Origin: Candidatus Kaiserbacteria bacterium
Lineage (GTDB): Bacteria; Patescibacteriota; Minisyncoccia; Phycocordibacterales; UBA2100
Assembly: GCA_016214605.1 (NCBI GenBank)
Contig: JACROD010000008.1
Span: forward strand, 1-34,616
Direction: 5' to 3'
DNA: 34,616 nt
The notes beneath the pieces were generated by a model. That model searched no databases. It saw only the letters and a program-made list of their open reading frames with translations, and was not told the origin of the DNA. How positions within the stretch are numbered: position 1 is the stretch's first letter; each line of letters opens with the position of its first letter. Shown here piece after piece: positions 7,204 through 14,334 of the stretch. The translations under genes and the position numbers were made by a program.

Positions 7204-7848
7204 ATGCTTACATCCTATTGTCTGTTGATCACGGCAGTCATCATACTCGGCTTCAACGCTCTAGCCTACGCACATGAGTCTCAACCAAGCGAAGATCCAT
7301 TTGCCACCTGGGGAAAAAGTTCTGCCGATTTATGTATTCGCCAGGCGCACCCCCAAACATGGGACGCATTCGAGACAAGTCAGTTCAAACAACCACGCAG
7401 CGTAAGCGTGTGCCTGAGCGACCATGTACAGGCTCTATCCGTCTGTGCGCGAACAGCGATCAATCGTGAGGATGCGGGTGATAACCGCTCACCAGCCACG
7501 TTGGCATTGCAAAAAGCATGTCGACACGCGCTACAAACGATCCAAGAGAAGTACGGCCCATATACCGAGGACATCCCAAAGGTTATCGTCGAGCTTGCAT
7601 ATCGCACGCCCGCTGAACGTAAACTCGACATGGTCCTGGAAACCAAAGCTGGCGCGCTCGGTTTTCCCGAGCGGCAATTCAGGTGGTGCACCAAGCTCTT
7701 TGGGAAAGAACAGCGCCAGTGCGAACGGGGGTACCAAGCATATGTGCACACATTTGGCACCGCCCGATACGAGCGACTCGTGCGGCGATTCGTCACGCGC
7801 ATGATCGTTGAATGCAGGAAGCATTTGGGAAAGGATTGCGGCATCTAA
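7204..7848 (+). CDS. Exported eight-cysteine protein of unknown function
   Basis: 214 aa. Residues 1-23 are a signal peptide with a likely cut after A-Y-A. The mature part has eight cysteines (44, 70, 81, 106, 162, 173, 204, 212), an even number that would allow four disulfides, so it is probably folded outside the membrane. The second half is rich in Arg and aromatic residues (ERQFRWCTKLF, GYQAYVHTFGTARYERLVRRF). I recognise no family. It has its own promoter and an unusual hairpin at the ribosome-binding site, and is followed by two terminators in a row. Confidence 0.75.
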   Translation: MLTSYCLLITAVIILGFNALAYAHESQPSEDPFATWGKSSADLCIRQAHPQTWDAFETSQFKQPRSVSVCLSDHVQALSVCARTAINREDAGDNRSPATLALQKACRHALQTIQEKYGPYTEDIPKVIVELAYRTPAERKLDMVLETKAGALGFPERQFRWCTKLFGKEQRQCERGYQAYVHTFGTARYERLVRRFVTRMIVECRKHLGKDCGI

Positions 7849-7854
7849 AACACG

Positions 7855-7886
7855 AGCGACGGAGACAACCTCCGTCGCTATTTTTT
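7855..7886 (+). terminator. Intrinsic terminator, first of a tandem pair
   Basis: 10-bp stem AGCGACGGAG/CTCCGTCGCT, loop ACAAC, then ATTTTTT, starting 7 bp after the stop codon. Confidence 0.88.
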
Positions 7887-7893
7887 GAACGGG

Positions 7894-7932
7894 AAAAGCG
7901 GCGGCGGCACAAAGTGCCGCCGCCGCTTTTTT
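7894..7932. terminator. Second terminator, bidirectional
   Basis: 14-bp stem AGCGGCGGCGGCAC (7897-7910) with GTGCCGCCGCCGCT (7914-7927), loop AAA, flanked by AAAA before and TTTTTT after, so it can work in both directions. It isolates the following accessory block. Confidence 0.85.
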
Positions 7933-7985
7933 AGCTTTAATAATCGCACACCCCAAAATCTTCTTGACCAGAATACAAAGATGCG

Positions 7986-8098
7986 GTATCCACAGGCATT
8001 TTCTGATCGCGGCATTCCTCGGCAGGTAGTATTCAGAGTAGGTACGTAAATACCTGCCCTTTGACACCAAAGATAGTGTCAAGCAACATAACAGGAGG
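7986..8098 (+). promoter_or_regulatory. Shared leader, copy 1 (upstream of the 945-aa gene)
   Basis: In order: GTATCCACA (7986-7994, one base from a consensus DnaA box), a TAGTAT -10-like box (8027-8032), inverted repeat AGGTA/TACCT (8040-8055), TGCCCTTT, inverted repeat TTGACAC/GTGTCAA (8061-8067 and 8076-8082), GCAACA, and a strong Shine-Dalgarno AGGAGG (8093-8098). Most of these blocks recur in the same order upstream of the ClpP-like gene (12752-12857). The distance between DnaA-like box and -10-like box is 10 bp longer here, about one helical turn. Confidence 0.7.
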
Positions 8099-8103
8099 CC
8101 GTG

Positions 8104-10941
8104 ATGCCACGCTTCAAACCGCAAGCAAAACGCAACAACGCCATCACTTTCGACACGTGGCTTATCAAAGCCGTGCACGAACATGTAGAGCAGTCGACTG
8201 ACTTCAATAAGCTGTCTCAAAAACTCATGGGCCAAATGCCCAAGCATCTCGCTCGTACGCATCGGACCATCACCCGCAGGGCATTACTCAATGCGATTGA
8301 TGACGTCTGCTTCAAGGACCACAAGGAACTCCTCGCTAAGGCCGTCAAAACCGATCGCTCGCCTGAACGACTCTACGAATTACTAAAAGAACAGCACTCC
8401 GAAGGTCATGGTGTACTCCCACCACTGTGGGTGCTCGCATGGAAGCTCAGCGAAATGCACGGGCGCACCGTGGCGCCGCGCGCGGATCTTGCTGATCTGG
8501 GTGGTGTGCTACGTCAGCCATTTCATGATGCTCCCGCCGTCGAACTCCCAATGACTTCTTTCGAGAAGCCGCTGCACCTACTAGAAATGTGTCCGCGGAA
8601 GCCGAAAGTACTCGTCATCTCGGCACCGCAAGTCGGTCTCGCCTTCGCCGAAGACATCAAAGAAAACACGACACGTTGCGGCTTTGCTTATGGGAGACGC
8701 AACGACTACGACGCGGTCATCCTCTCGGGCCCGCTTCTTGGTGGCATCAATGCTATCAAGACGGTCGGTTCGAGCAGACTGGCGCGCGACGTTATTTCCG
8801 GTATCGAGATCAAGATTGCTTCACTCGCCGAATACTATCGCGAAGAGGCGGCAGAGAAACTCAAACCGAGTGTCTTCGAGCCGGTCTTCGTGACAGCTGA
8901 GGAAATACTCAACGAGGCGATGCGTGGTTTCTTCAAGGTCACGAATCGCCCCGATGGAGAACCGGACCGGAAGAAAACACCCTATGAGTTTCCCGGACCG
9001 GTGTTCGTCATCCTCAATCAGCTCGATCTTGAATTTGTGCAAACCATGGCATACTTCGAGATCCTGCCGAAGATGTTCAAACGACTCCGCGAGGCAATGG
9101 ACGAAGTAAGCCTTGCGAATACCGTCAAGAAAGAAGCGATGAAGCATCTGGCTCAAATGCGCCGCACTGGTACCCGCAGGGAGATCAAAGCGGCAGAAGC
9201 ACGGCTCAATACGGCGAAACAAAGGCTGGTAAACGCGCTCAAACTGCAAGCGCGTATCCGCATGACCAATCTCTACCCGCGCAAGAACATCGCGTTCTAT
9301 GCGAAAGCACGAGATTACCTGATCCAACTGATCGAGAAGCACATCCCCAACGCCAAGGTCATCGGCCAAAATGGGGTCTATACACGCTTTGGGACGGATG
9401 CGGATATCACGAAATTCGTGTCCGCTAAGAATGCCAATGTGCATCGCCGCGAGTGCGAAGACTTCGGCAAAGAACAACGTCAAGGCCACCTTCCCGCACT
9501 CACCGTCTCGATGCATTCGGGCGCTATCAAAATGCGCAAAGTGTCACGCGAGAATTACCTGCTCGGAAAACCGAACAAGACCGTCAGCTTCGTCGAAGCT
9601 CCGATCCTCGTCGACAAAAATGCGCTCCTCAAGGCGATGGACGGAATCTCTCCGAATCTACCCGTCGTGAAAGCGGTCAATGACTCACGCTTCTGCGCGG
9701 GTGCGCTCTCGATCAACTACGATTCCCGCTTCGACATCCCCGATGCCGAGCCGGTATCGGATATCGCGATCCTGAAAGCGGGCATACAGGTCAAGGGTTA
9801 TACGCCTCCGCGGCGCATCTGGATGCTACACCAGAGCGACATTCACTCTGGCGGCGCAAACCAGGTGTGGGTCTACGACGCGGACGGCATGCCATGGACG
9901 CTCGAAGCCGCGGCGATGCATATGATGAAATGGTACGTGCGCACGCATAAGGTCGCTCCTGTGCACATGTCGCTCATCGAAGACGACCTTACGCAGGGCA
10001 ATCATTTCGGTACGCACCTGCGGCCACATCATCTACGCATCACCAATGCCAAAGTGCTCCAGCGCGTACGTGAACGCTTCGCAGAAATAAAAAATGTCAC
10101 AGACCAAAAGGTTCAGCTCGAAATGTCACGGAAGGTCATCACCTTCCTCTGCGAACAAATCCGCGTCCGTCCCTCGGATCATCTGGGTACGCAATTCGAA
10201 GAATTCGCCGACGATATCTTGTGGCCGAATCGTGAGGTGTATGGCGGTATCATCCGCCGCGCGCATCACAGCGGCGTCGTTGTGCGCGGGATTGCTGAAA
10301 TTCTCGGTACCGAAGGGGATTCCCGTAGCCTGGGAATCATCAACTTCGGTTCCGGCAATCACGCGACCGCGACCGCGAAAGAGACGCTCTACGAGGGGCC
10401 GAACTTCCGCCAACTCCTACAGGCATCGTTCCGCTATGATCAGCGTTATGAGAAGATCTATCATGACCACCTCATCCAATCGCCTGTCTTCCAGGACTCG
10501 TCGATCGGATATGGACACCTGCAAGCTGATGGCGGATACACATGGGGTCTGCATGTGTGCGGTACGCCGCCCATGCGCAAGAACTGGTATGATCTGGTCG
10601 AAGGGTGGATCGATATCGAGCGCCGCCGGGGCAACCCCTCGGGGATTCTCGATGGTATGTCGGTCCTCAACTTCTGCGGCGATAAGCACTTCTTTTCGTT
10701 CTCGGTCGCGGGAAGCGATTATTATCTGATGAGTCCGTCAGGTACGCACACCGACGCCTACGCGTACAAAGCAGGGGGCCTTCCGGAAAACACTCCGGGG
10801 GTGGCTTTCTGCGGAGTGCCGGTGGGCGGTCCGAGCGACGGCGACGTGATCGCCAAACATCTGCCCCAATCGGTCATTCAGCGGTATTTGCTCTCGGGAG
10901 AGAATTTCCCATGGGATGAATTCCTGCCGAATGCGATTTGA
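8104..10941 (+). CDS. Large protein with a C-terminal metallophosphoesterase-like domain
   Basis: 945 aa. ATG 8104 is chosen because AGGAGG lies 5 nt before it; the GTG at 8101 is too close. The N-terminal 150 residues are helical and basic. Residues about 165-235 look like a Rossmann-type strand/helix unit (VLVISAPQVG, YDAVILSGPLLGG). About 330-395 is a long charged helix, likely coiled coil. The C-terminal half carries motifs in the order of calcineurin-like phosphoesterases: D579-I-H581 (DxH), D627-D628-LTQ-G632-N-H, G751-N-H753, H787-D-H789, and G859-D-K-H862. The GD and GHxH motifs are not canonical, so the assignment is motif-based. Substrate unknown. A terminator follows at 10962. No signal peptide or membrane segment is seen. 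Confidence 0.7.
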   Translation: MPRFKPQAKRNNAITFDTWLIKAVHEHVEQSTDFNKLSQKLMGQMPKHLARTHRTITRRALLNAIDDVCFKDHKELLAKAVKTDRSPERLYELLKEQHSEGHGVLPPLWVLAWKLSEMHGRTVAPRADLADLGGVLRQPFHDAPAVELPMTSFEKPLHLLEMCPRKPKVLVISAPQVGLAFAEDIKENTTRCGFAYGRRNDYDAVILSGPLLGGINAIKTVGSSRLARDVISGIEIKIASLAEYYREEAAEKLKPSVFEPVFVTAEEILNEAMRGFFKVTNRPDGEPDRKKTPYEFPGPVFVILNQLDLEFVQTMAYFEILPKMFKRLREAMDEVSLANTVKKEAMKHLAQMRRTGTRREIKAAEARLNTAKQRLVNALKLQARIRMTNLYPRKNIAFYAKARDYLIQLIEKHIPNAKVIGQNGVYTRFGTDADITKFVSAKNANVHRRECEDFGKEQRQGHLPALTVSMHSGAIKMRKVSRENYLLGKPNKTVSFVEAPILVDKNALLKAMDGISPNLPVVKAVNDSRFCAGALSINYDSRFDIPDAEPVSDIAILKAGIQVKGYTPPRRIWMLHQSDIHSGGANQVWVYDADGMPWTLEAAAMHMMKWYVRTHKVAPVHMSLIEDDLTQGNHFGTHLRPHHLRITNAKVLQRVRERFAEIKNVTDQKVQLEMSRKVITFLCEQIRVRPSDHLGTQFEEFADDILWPNREVYGGIIRRAHHSGVVVRGIAEILGTEGDSRSLGIINFGSGNHATATAKETLYEGPNFRQLLQASFRYDQRYEKIYHDHLIQSPVFQDSSIGYGHLQADGGYTWGLHVCGTPPMRKNWYDLVEGWIDIERRRGNPSGILDGMSVLNFCGDKHFFSFSVAGSDYYLMSPSGTHTDAYAYKAGGLPENTPGVAFCGVPVGGPSDGDVIAKHLPQSVIQRYLLSGENFPWDEFLPNAI

Positions 10942-10961
10942 CTGACAGGTGAGACAGTATT

Positions 10962-11007
10962 GAAGGCCGGACGCGCACGCGCATTCGGCCTTCTTTCTTT
11001 TCTTTTC
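10962..11007 (+). terminator. Intrinsic terminator of the 945-aa gene
   Basis: GAAGGCCG (10962-10969) pairs with CGGCCTTC (10986-10993), with an inner GCGCACGCGC loop, followed by TTTCTTTTCTTTT. Confidence 0.82.
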
Positions 11008-11055
11008 CCAAGTCTCTGATTTAATGATGACAGACCCACACAGTGAGGGAGCATC

Positions 11056-11220
11056 ATGCACGAAAAAGTGATCGACTCGAAGAAGCGGCTCATCAAACGA
11101 ATCGTCGACCGCGACGCCGACGACGACCTCGGTGCCCGCGCGACGATGCGCGAAAAGCTGAAGGGGAAGTCATTCGAAGAACTCAAAGCAATATGGGAGC
11201 ATCGTGAAAACGATCCCTAA
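11056..11220 (+). CDS. Small charged protein, 54 aa, unknown
   Basis: It begins with ATG 11056 preceded by GAGGGAG, a good Shine-Dalgarno, and ends with TAA 11218-11220. The product is almost fully helical and charged: MHEKVIDSKKRLIKRIVDRD, an Asp-rich turn, then two helices (ATMREKLKGKSFEEL, KAIWEHRE). It has its own terminator 5 bp after the stop, and the terminator of the 945-aa gene lies before it, so it is a separate unit. The pattern (start signal, terminator, coding bias) supports a real gene. Family not recognised. Confidence 0.6.
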   Translation: MHEKVIDSKKRLIKRIVDRDADDDLGARATMREKLKGKSFEELKAIWEHRENDP

Positions 11221-11225
11221 AGAAA

Positions 11226-11265
11226 CCACCCCCGAGCCACTACGGCGCGGGGGTGTTGTTTTTTC
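11226..11265. terminator. Terminator between convergent genes
   Basis: CACCCCCG (11227-11234) pairs with CGGGGGTG (11248-11255), extended by inner GCC/GGC, then TTGTTTTTT. It ends the small 54-aa gene and may also serve the minus-strand membrane-protein gene. Confidence 0.8.
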
Positions 11266-11283
11266 ATAGAACTTGCGTCAGGA

Positions 11284-12639
11284 CTAAGCGTTCTGGACCT
11301 TACCCAAGATCGGCGGCGGCTCATCCATGTAGGACTTGAGAACTCCCTCATATTTCTTGCTCAGGTATTGCGCAAGAAACTGTCCGAAAGTTCCACCGAG
11401 CACTGCCAGAGGAAGGAAGTCGACCACGTGCACGTTTGCGATGACAAACCACAGGGACGCGAAATAGACCGTGCCATGTAAAAGGCAGGTGACCGCATGG
11501 ACCCGTGAGTTACTTCGACTACCCGCACGACTCGAAAGCGTGTGTGTGAAGTTCTGCACGAAGAACGGTAATCCTGCCAAGAGCAAGAAGAGCGGGCGCT
11601 CATACCAAGAATCCTGGACGACAGCGAACGGCAAGTGTACCGGTTCAGCCTGCCATCCAAGAGCACCTAGCAACTGCAAGCTCGAAAACGCGTATATAAC
11701 ACCGAGGATCAGAAGTCCGGCAAATACCCCGTAATGCCATTTCACCTTCGAGTAGTCGGGCCGACTTTCAGCCGTTGCAACTTTCATCTTTAGACGAGCC
11801 TCGGTATTCATCGAGATCTGCGAACCAAAGATTGAACCAGCGACTGTAGCGACCGTATACGGGATCATCAACACGAACGGCATATTCCCCCCAGTCTCCG
11901 TATGTCCACCAATGAAAAGCCATTGGCCATACAGCAGGAGTCCCGTGATCGGTCCGGTCAGAAGTGGCCAACCCGGATGATCTCGATTGGCAAAACGCGA
12001 GTTGACCGTATACACGGTATTCTGCGCGATGGCCATCATCATCACGACACACACATCGAACATGGAGGCGATCTTAAAGATCCCATACGCTTCGAGACAA
12101 AGGAAAAGCGCAAAGGCCGATACGATCACCGCCCAGCTATCGAGCAATCGGAGCATCGGGGAATGCACTTCGGTCGTTTTCACACCCCACAAAGCTCCCG
12201 CCCATCGCGTCCACTGCACCGCCACCATCCGACCCACCAACGTGCCAATAACTACCATTGCAAAGGCGCCGAGCACGTCGGGCGAGATCAAAGACTTGTG
12301 CGACGAGAGGATATACGACACCGACAGCATGTGCATGGCGATAAACCAACCGCCGTTGGAAAAGACACTCACAAACCCAATGAGGGAAAGTGAATGTCTT
12401 TGCCGGACCCAACTGATGGATGCGAACGATGCAAACATGAGCGTTTGGGCAAGCAGAAGTTCCCACATCAAGGCAGGATCACCGAGGCCAATGAGTGGTA
12501 CGGTGATCCCTATCACGCCCATAAACGCTGTGATCCCGAAGCTTTTCTGATCGAAAGCGGCATATCCTTGCACCCACAGCAGCAAAGGGCTTGCAAGGAC
12601 GAGGGCCACTATTATTGCAGGCCATGATATGTCAAACAT
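11284..12639 (-). CDS. Multi-pass membrane protein with three internal repeats
   Basis: 451 aa with about ten hydrophobic segments. Three units resemble each other: residues about 60-150, 203-290 and 350-435. Each has a helix start with (A/V)Q(N/T), a basic patch (WVRQRHS; SRFANRDHP; SSRAGSRSNSRVH), then 34-36 residues after the AQ/VQ a W-(F/L)-(I/V) helix, then a helix with G-x-x-(F/V)-G (VIGTLVGRM; AGSIFGSQI; GGTFGQFLA) ending in a charged tail. Pseudo-threefold repetition suggests a transporter or channel built from duplicated helical units. I do not recognise a named family. It lies convergent to the 54-aa gene and divergent from the ClpP-like gene. A GGAG Shine-Dalgarno precedes the start. 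Confidence 0.7.
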   Translation of the reverse strand: MFDISWPAIIVALVLASPLLLWVQGYAAFDQKSFGITAFMGVIGITVPLIGLGDPALMWELLLAQTLMFASFASISWVRQRHSLSLIGFVSVFSNGGWFIAMHMLSVSYILSSHKSLISPDVLGAFAMVVIGTLVGRMVAVQWTRWAGALWGVKTTEVHSPMLRLLDSWAVIVSAFALFLCLEAYGIFKIASMFDVCVVMMMAIAQNTVYTVNSRFANRDHPGWPLLTGPITGLLLYGQWLFIGGHTETGGNMPFVLMIPYTVATVAGSIFGSQISMNTEARLKMKVATAESRPDYSKVKWHYGVFAGLLILGVIYAFSSLQLLGALGWQAEPVHLPFAVVQDSWYERPLFLLLAGLPFFVQNFTHTLSSRAGSRSNSRVHAVTCLLHGTVYFASLWFVIANVHVVDFLPLAVLGGTFGQFLAQYLSKKYEGVLKSYMDEPPPILGKVQNA

Positions 12640-12751
12640 CTCACTCTCCGTTTTTTAGCGGTAACCTGTAGATACGGTATCACAGATGACTTTTATGCGT
12701 ATCAAAAAGAAAGTACAAATTGACTCCTGTCCAACTTGAGCGCCGGAGACG

Positions 12752-12857
12752 TTATCCACAGGCGCCCTTTGCCCGCAATGGGTATTATTCAACTTAGGTA
12801 GGTACTCACTTGCCCTTTCACACCACTACGTGTCAGGCAACACAAACACAAGAGGAG
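12752..12857 (+). promoter_or_regulatory. Shared leader, copy 2 (upstream of the ClpP-like gene)
   Basis: Perfect DnaA-box sequence TTATCCACA (12752-12760), then TATTAT -10-like box (12783-12788), TTAGGTAGGTA, TTGCCCTTT, CACACC...TGTCAGGCAACA, and Shine-Dalgarno GAGGAG (12852-12857). Block order and much of the sequence equal the leader at 7986-8098. The TTGACAC/GTGTCAA palindrome of copy 1 is only partly kept here (ACAC/GTGT). Confidence 0.7.
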
Positions 12858-12863
12858 ATCGTC

Positions 12864-13667
12864 ATGGCCACCCCAACCAAACGAAAGATTATCGGCATAC
12901 CAAAAACCAAACAGCGCGACAATTACGATGCGTACCTCGTTCACGAGTCTCGCGTCGACGTCCACTCGTTCAGTATTTATGTGGGAGGCGACCCTTTACT
13001 TTCGTATTCGCCAACCAGCGAATCCGGTGTCGAGCCCGGTGTCGAACATCTGATGGCGGATCGTTTCAGGATCAACCTCAACAGACTAATCCACATTAAC
13101 CATGAACATCCCATCGTCGTCTATATGTCCAGCTGTGGCGGTAATTGGGACGAAGGCATGCAGATGTTCAACAGCATCCTCACCTGCCCGAATCCGATCA
13201 CGGTACTAGCCAGCAAATGGGCGCGTTCGATGACTTCACTCATCCCGCTCGCGGCAGACCGCTTTCTACTTGAACCGCACACCAAGTACATGATTCATCG
13301 AGGCACATATGGGTTCTCGGGAACCGACCACGAAGCTGAGACAGATAACGAGGAGCGCGAGAAGTTGCGCGCGATGATGTATCGCATCTACTCCACGCGC
13401 CTCAACGAACAAGGCATACACAAAGGCAAATCTCACGAAGAGATCGACTATATCATCGATGAACTTATGAAAAACAAAGTCGATGTGTGGTTTGACGGAC
13501 GTGAAGCGGTGCGATGGGGATTCGCCGACGGCATATACAAAGGAGATATCGATCATCTGCGCGCCAAATCAAAAAACCTCTTGCGCAAAAAAAACATGCT
13601 TCGGCTTATGGATGCGCGCATCATCGTGCCCAGATCTGTCGTTACATTCGAATATCCTGATGAATAA
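12864..13667 (+). CDS. ClpP-like serine protease (S14-type fold)
   Basis: 267 aa from ATG 12864, chosen because GAGGAG lies 6 nt upstream; the longer frame from 12810 runs through the leader. ClpP signatures are clear: IVVYMSSCGGNWDEGMQMFN (ClpP YINSPGG...), WARSMTSLIPLAADR with Ser122, KYMIHRG with His145, and EAVRWGFADGIYKG with Asp222. Ser-His spacing is as in ClpP, but His-Asp spacing is 77 instead of about 49, because of an acidic helical insert after the His. The N-terminus (TPTKRKIIGIPKTKQRDNYD) is not ClpP-like, and a basic tail of about 40 residues follows the domain. It shares its leader with the 945-aa gene, so the two may be co-regulated. It is probably not the housekeeping ClpP. 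Confidence 0.82.
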   Translation: MATPTKRKIIGIPKTKQRDNYDAYLVHESRVDVHSFSIYVGGDPLLSYSPTSESGVEPGVEHLMADRFRINLNRLIHINHEHPIVVYMSSCGGNWDEGMQMFNSILTCPNPITVLASKWARSMTSLIPLAADRFLLEPHTKYMIHRGTYGFSGTDHEAETDNEEREKLRAMMYRIYSTRLNEQGIHKGKSHEEIDYIIDELMKNKVDVWFDGREAVRWGFADGIYKGDIDHLRAKSKNLLRKKNMLRLMDARIIVPRSVVTFEYPDE

Positions 13668-13682
13668 GAGAACGCGAGGAAA

Positions 13683-13723
13683 AGGCCGCGAAACCCTTTG
13701 GGATTCGCGGCCTCATCTTTTTA
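13683..13723. terminator. Bidirectional terminator
   Basis: AGGCCGCGAA (13683-13692) pairs with TTCGCGGCCT (13704-13713), with further CCC/GGG pairing in the loop. T-rich on both outer sides (TCTTTTTA on plus, TTTTCC on minus). It lies between convergent genes. Confidence 0.85.
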
Positions 13724-13727
13724 TATC

Positions 13728-14210
13728 CTATTTCTTCAACCGCTCGATATCATCCATCAGCTTGCGCAGATCCGTCTGAATCTGCTCAAGCGTCTGCTTT
13801 TGCTGTCGTTCTTGCTGTTCTTCTGCGGTTTCTTCCTCATTGATCTCTTCGACGTCTTCTTGGAGCTCGTCGACGTCTTCCTGAATTTCATCGACGTCTT
13901 TTTGGATCTCATCGACGTCGCCTTGGATCTCTTCGACATCTTCTTGGATCTCTTCGATGTCTTCGCCGACAGCTTCGATGGTCTGTGTGGTGTAGTTGAC
14001 GGTCATCTGGATAAAGAGCGCGAGATAGATCGCCTCGAGAGACAGCGCGGTAGTCAGTACCAAGAGCATGCGGTCAAACTCGACCAGGCCGATGATCGTA
14101 AAAAGGAAGCTCAACGCAAAGAGAATCGTATGGACGATGATCGACTGGGGCGAACCGAGCCACCGTGTAGCGGCAAGCGCGGTCTTTTGGAGGCGTGGAG
14201 GTCTCTGCAT
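13728..14210 (-). CDS. Membrane protein with a C-terminal heptad-repeat coiled coil
   Basis: 160 aa. Two hydrophobic segments (about 22-43 and 47-70) are arranged as in low-affinity iron permease/DUF1003-like small membrane proteins (LGSPQSIIVHTILF; TTALSLEAIYLALFIQM). A coiled coil then runs from residue 83 to the end: six near-perfect heptads at 83-124 (EDIEEIQ, EDVEEIQ, GDVDEIQ, KDVDEIQ, EDVDELQ, EDVEEIN) and a less regular part to Lys160. The heptads are encoded by 21-bp tandem repeats. It starts 7 nt after a TATACT box, so probably leaderless. It is divergent from holB across a 36-bp palindrome. Function unknown; a membrane-anchored oligomer is likely. Confidence 0.72.
   Translation of the reverse strand: MQRPPRLQKTALAATRWLGSPQSIIVHTILFALSFLFTIIGLVEFDRMLLVLTTALSLEAIYLALFIQMTVNYTTQTIEAVGEDIEEIQEDVEEIQGDVDEIQKDVDEIQEDVDELQEDVEEINEEETAEEQQERQQKQTLEQIQTDLRKLMDDIERLKK
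13839..13964 (-). repeat. Six 21-bp tandem repeats inside the coiled-coil gene
   Basis: Six consecutive 21-bp units encode the heptads (E/G/K)-D-(V/I)-(E/D)-E-(I/L)-(Q/N). Copy number could vary by slippage between strains. Confidence 0.85.
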
Positions 14211-14257
14211 ACCGAATAGTATACCACGAGATTACTGGGTAGAGACGCTGGGACAGA

Positions 14258-14307
14258 GACGAGTTTTTCTCGTCCGATAATTTTCCCAATTGGGAAAATT
14301 ATCGGAC
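14258..14307. promoter_or_regulatory. 36-bp perfect palindrome and adjacent hairpin between divergent genes
   Basis: Bases 14272-14307 are a perfect dyad without spacer; the left half is GTCCGATAATTTTCCCAA. Just before it GACGAG-TTTTT-CTCGTC (14258-14274) forms a second hairpin. The palindrome ends 13 bp before the -10 box of holB and overlaps the place of its -35. It may be an operator, or the two hairpins may stop read-through between the divergent units. Confidence 0.55.
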
Positions 14308-14320
14308 ACAAAAATATTGA

Positions 14321-14326
14321 TATACT
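14321..14326 (+). promoter_or_regulatory. -10 box TATACT of the delta' gene
   Basis: TATACT ends 8 nt before ATG 14335. The gap GAGGGGGT could act as a short ribosome-binding site, but the mRNA would begin at about the same place. Confidence 0.55.
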
Positions 14327-14334
14327 GAGGGGGT

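Noticed and set aside
8101-8103. GTG as start of the 945-aa protein
   Set aside because: It lies only 2 nt after AGGAGG; the ATG directly following has the proper 5-nt spacing.
12752-12760. Replication origin, because of the perfect DnaA box TTATCCACA
   Set aside because: Only single boxes occur, one per promoter, with no cluster, AT-rich unwinding region or dnaA/dnaN gene nearby.
12810-12863. N-terminal extension of the ClpP-like protein
   Set aside because: It would be encoded by the conserved leader; the Shine-Dalgarno fits ATG 12864.
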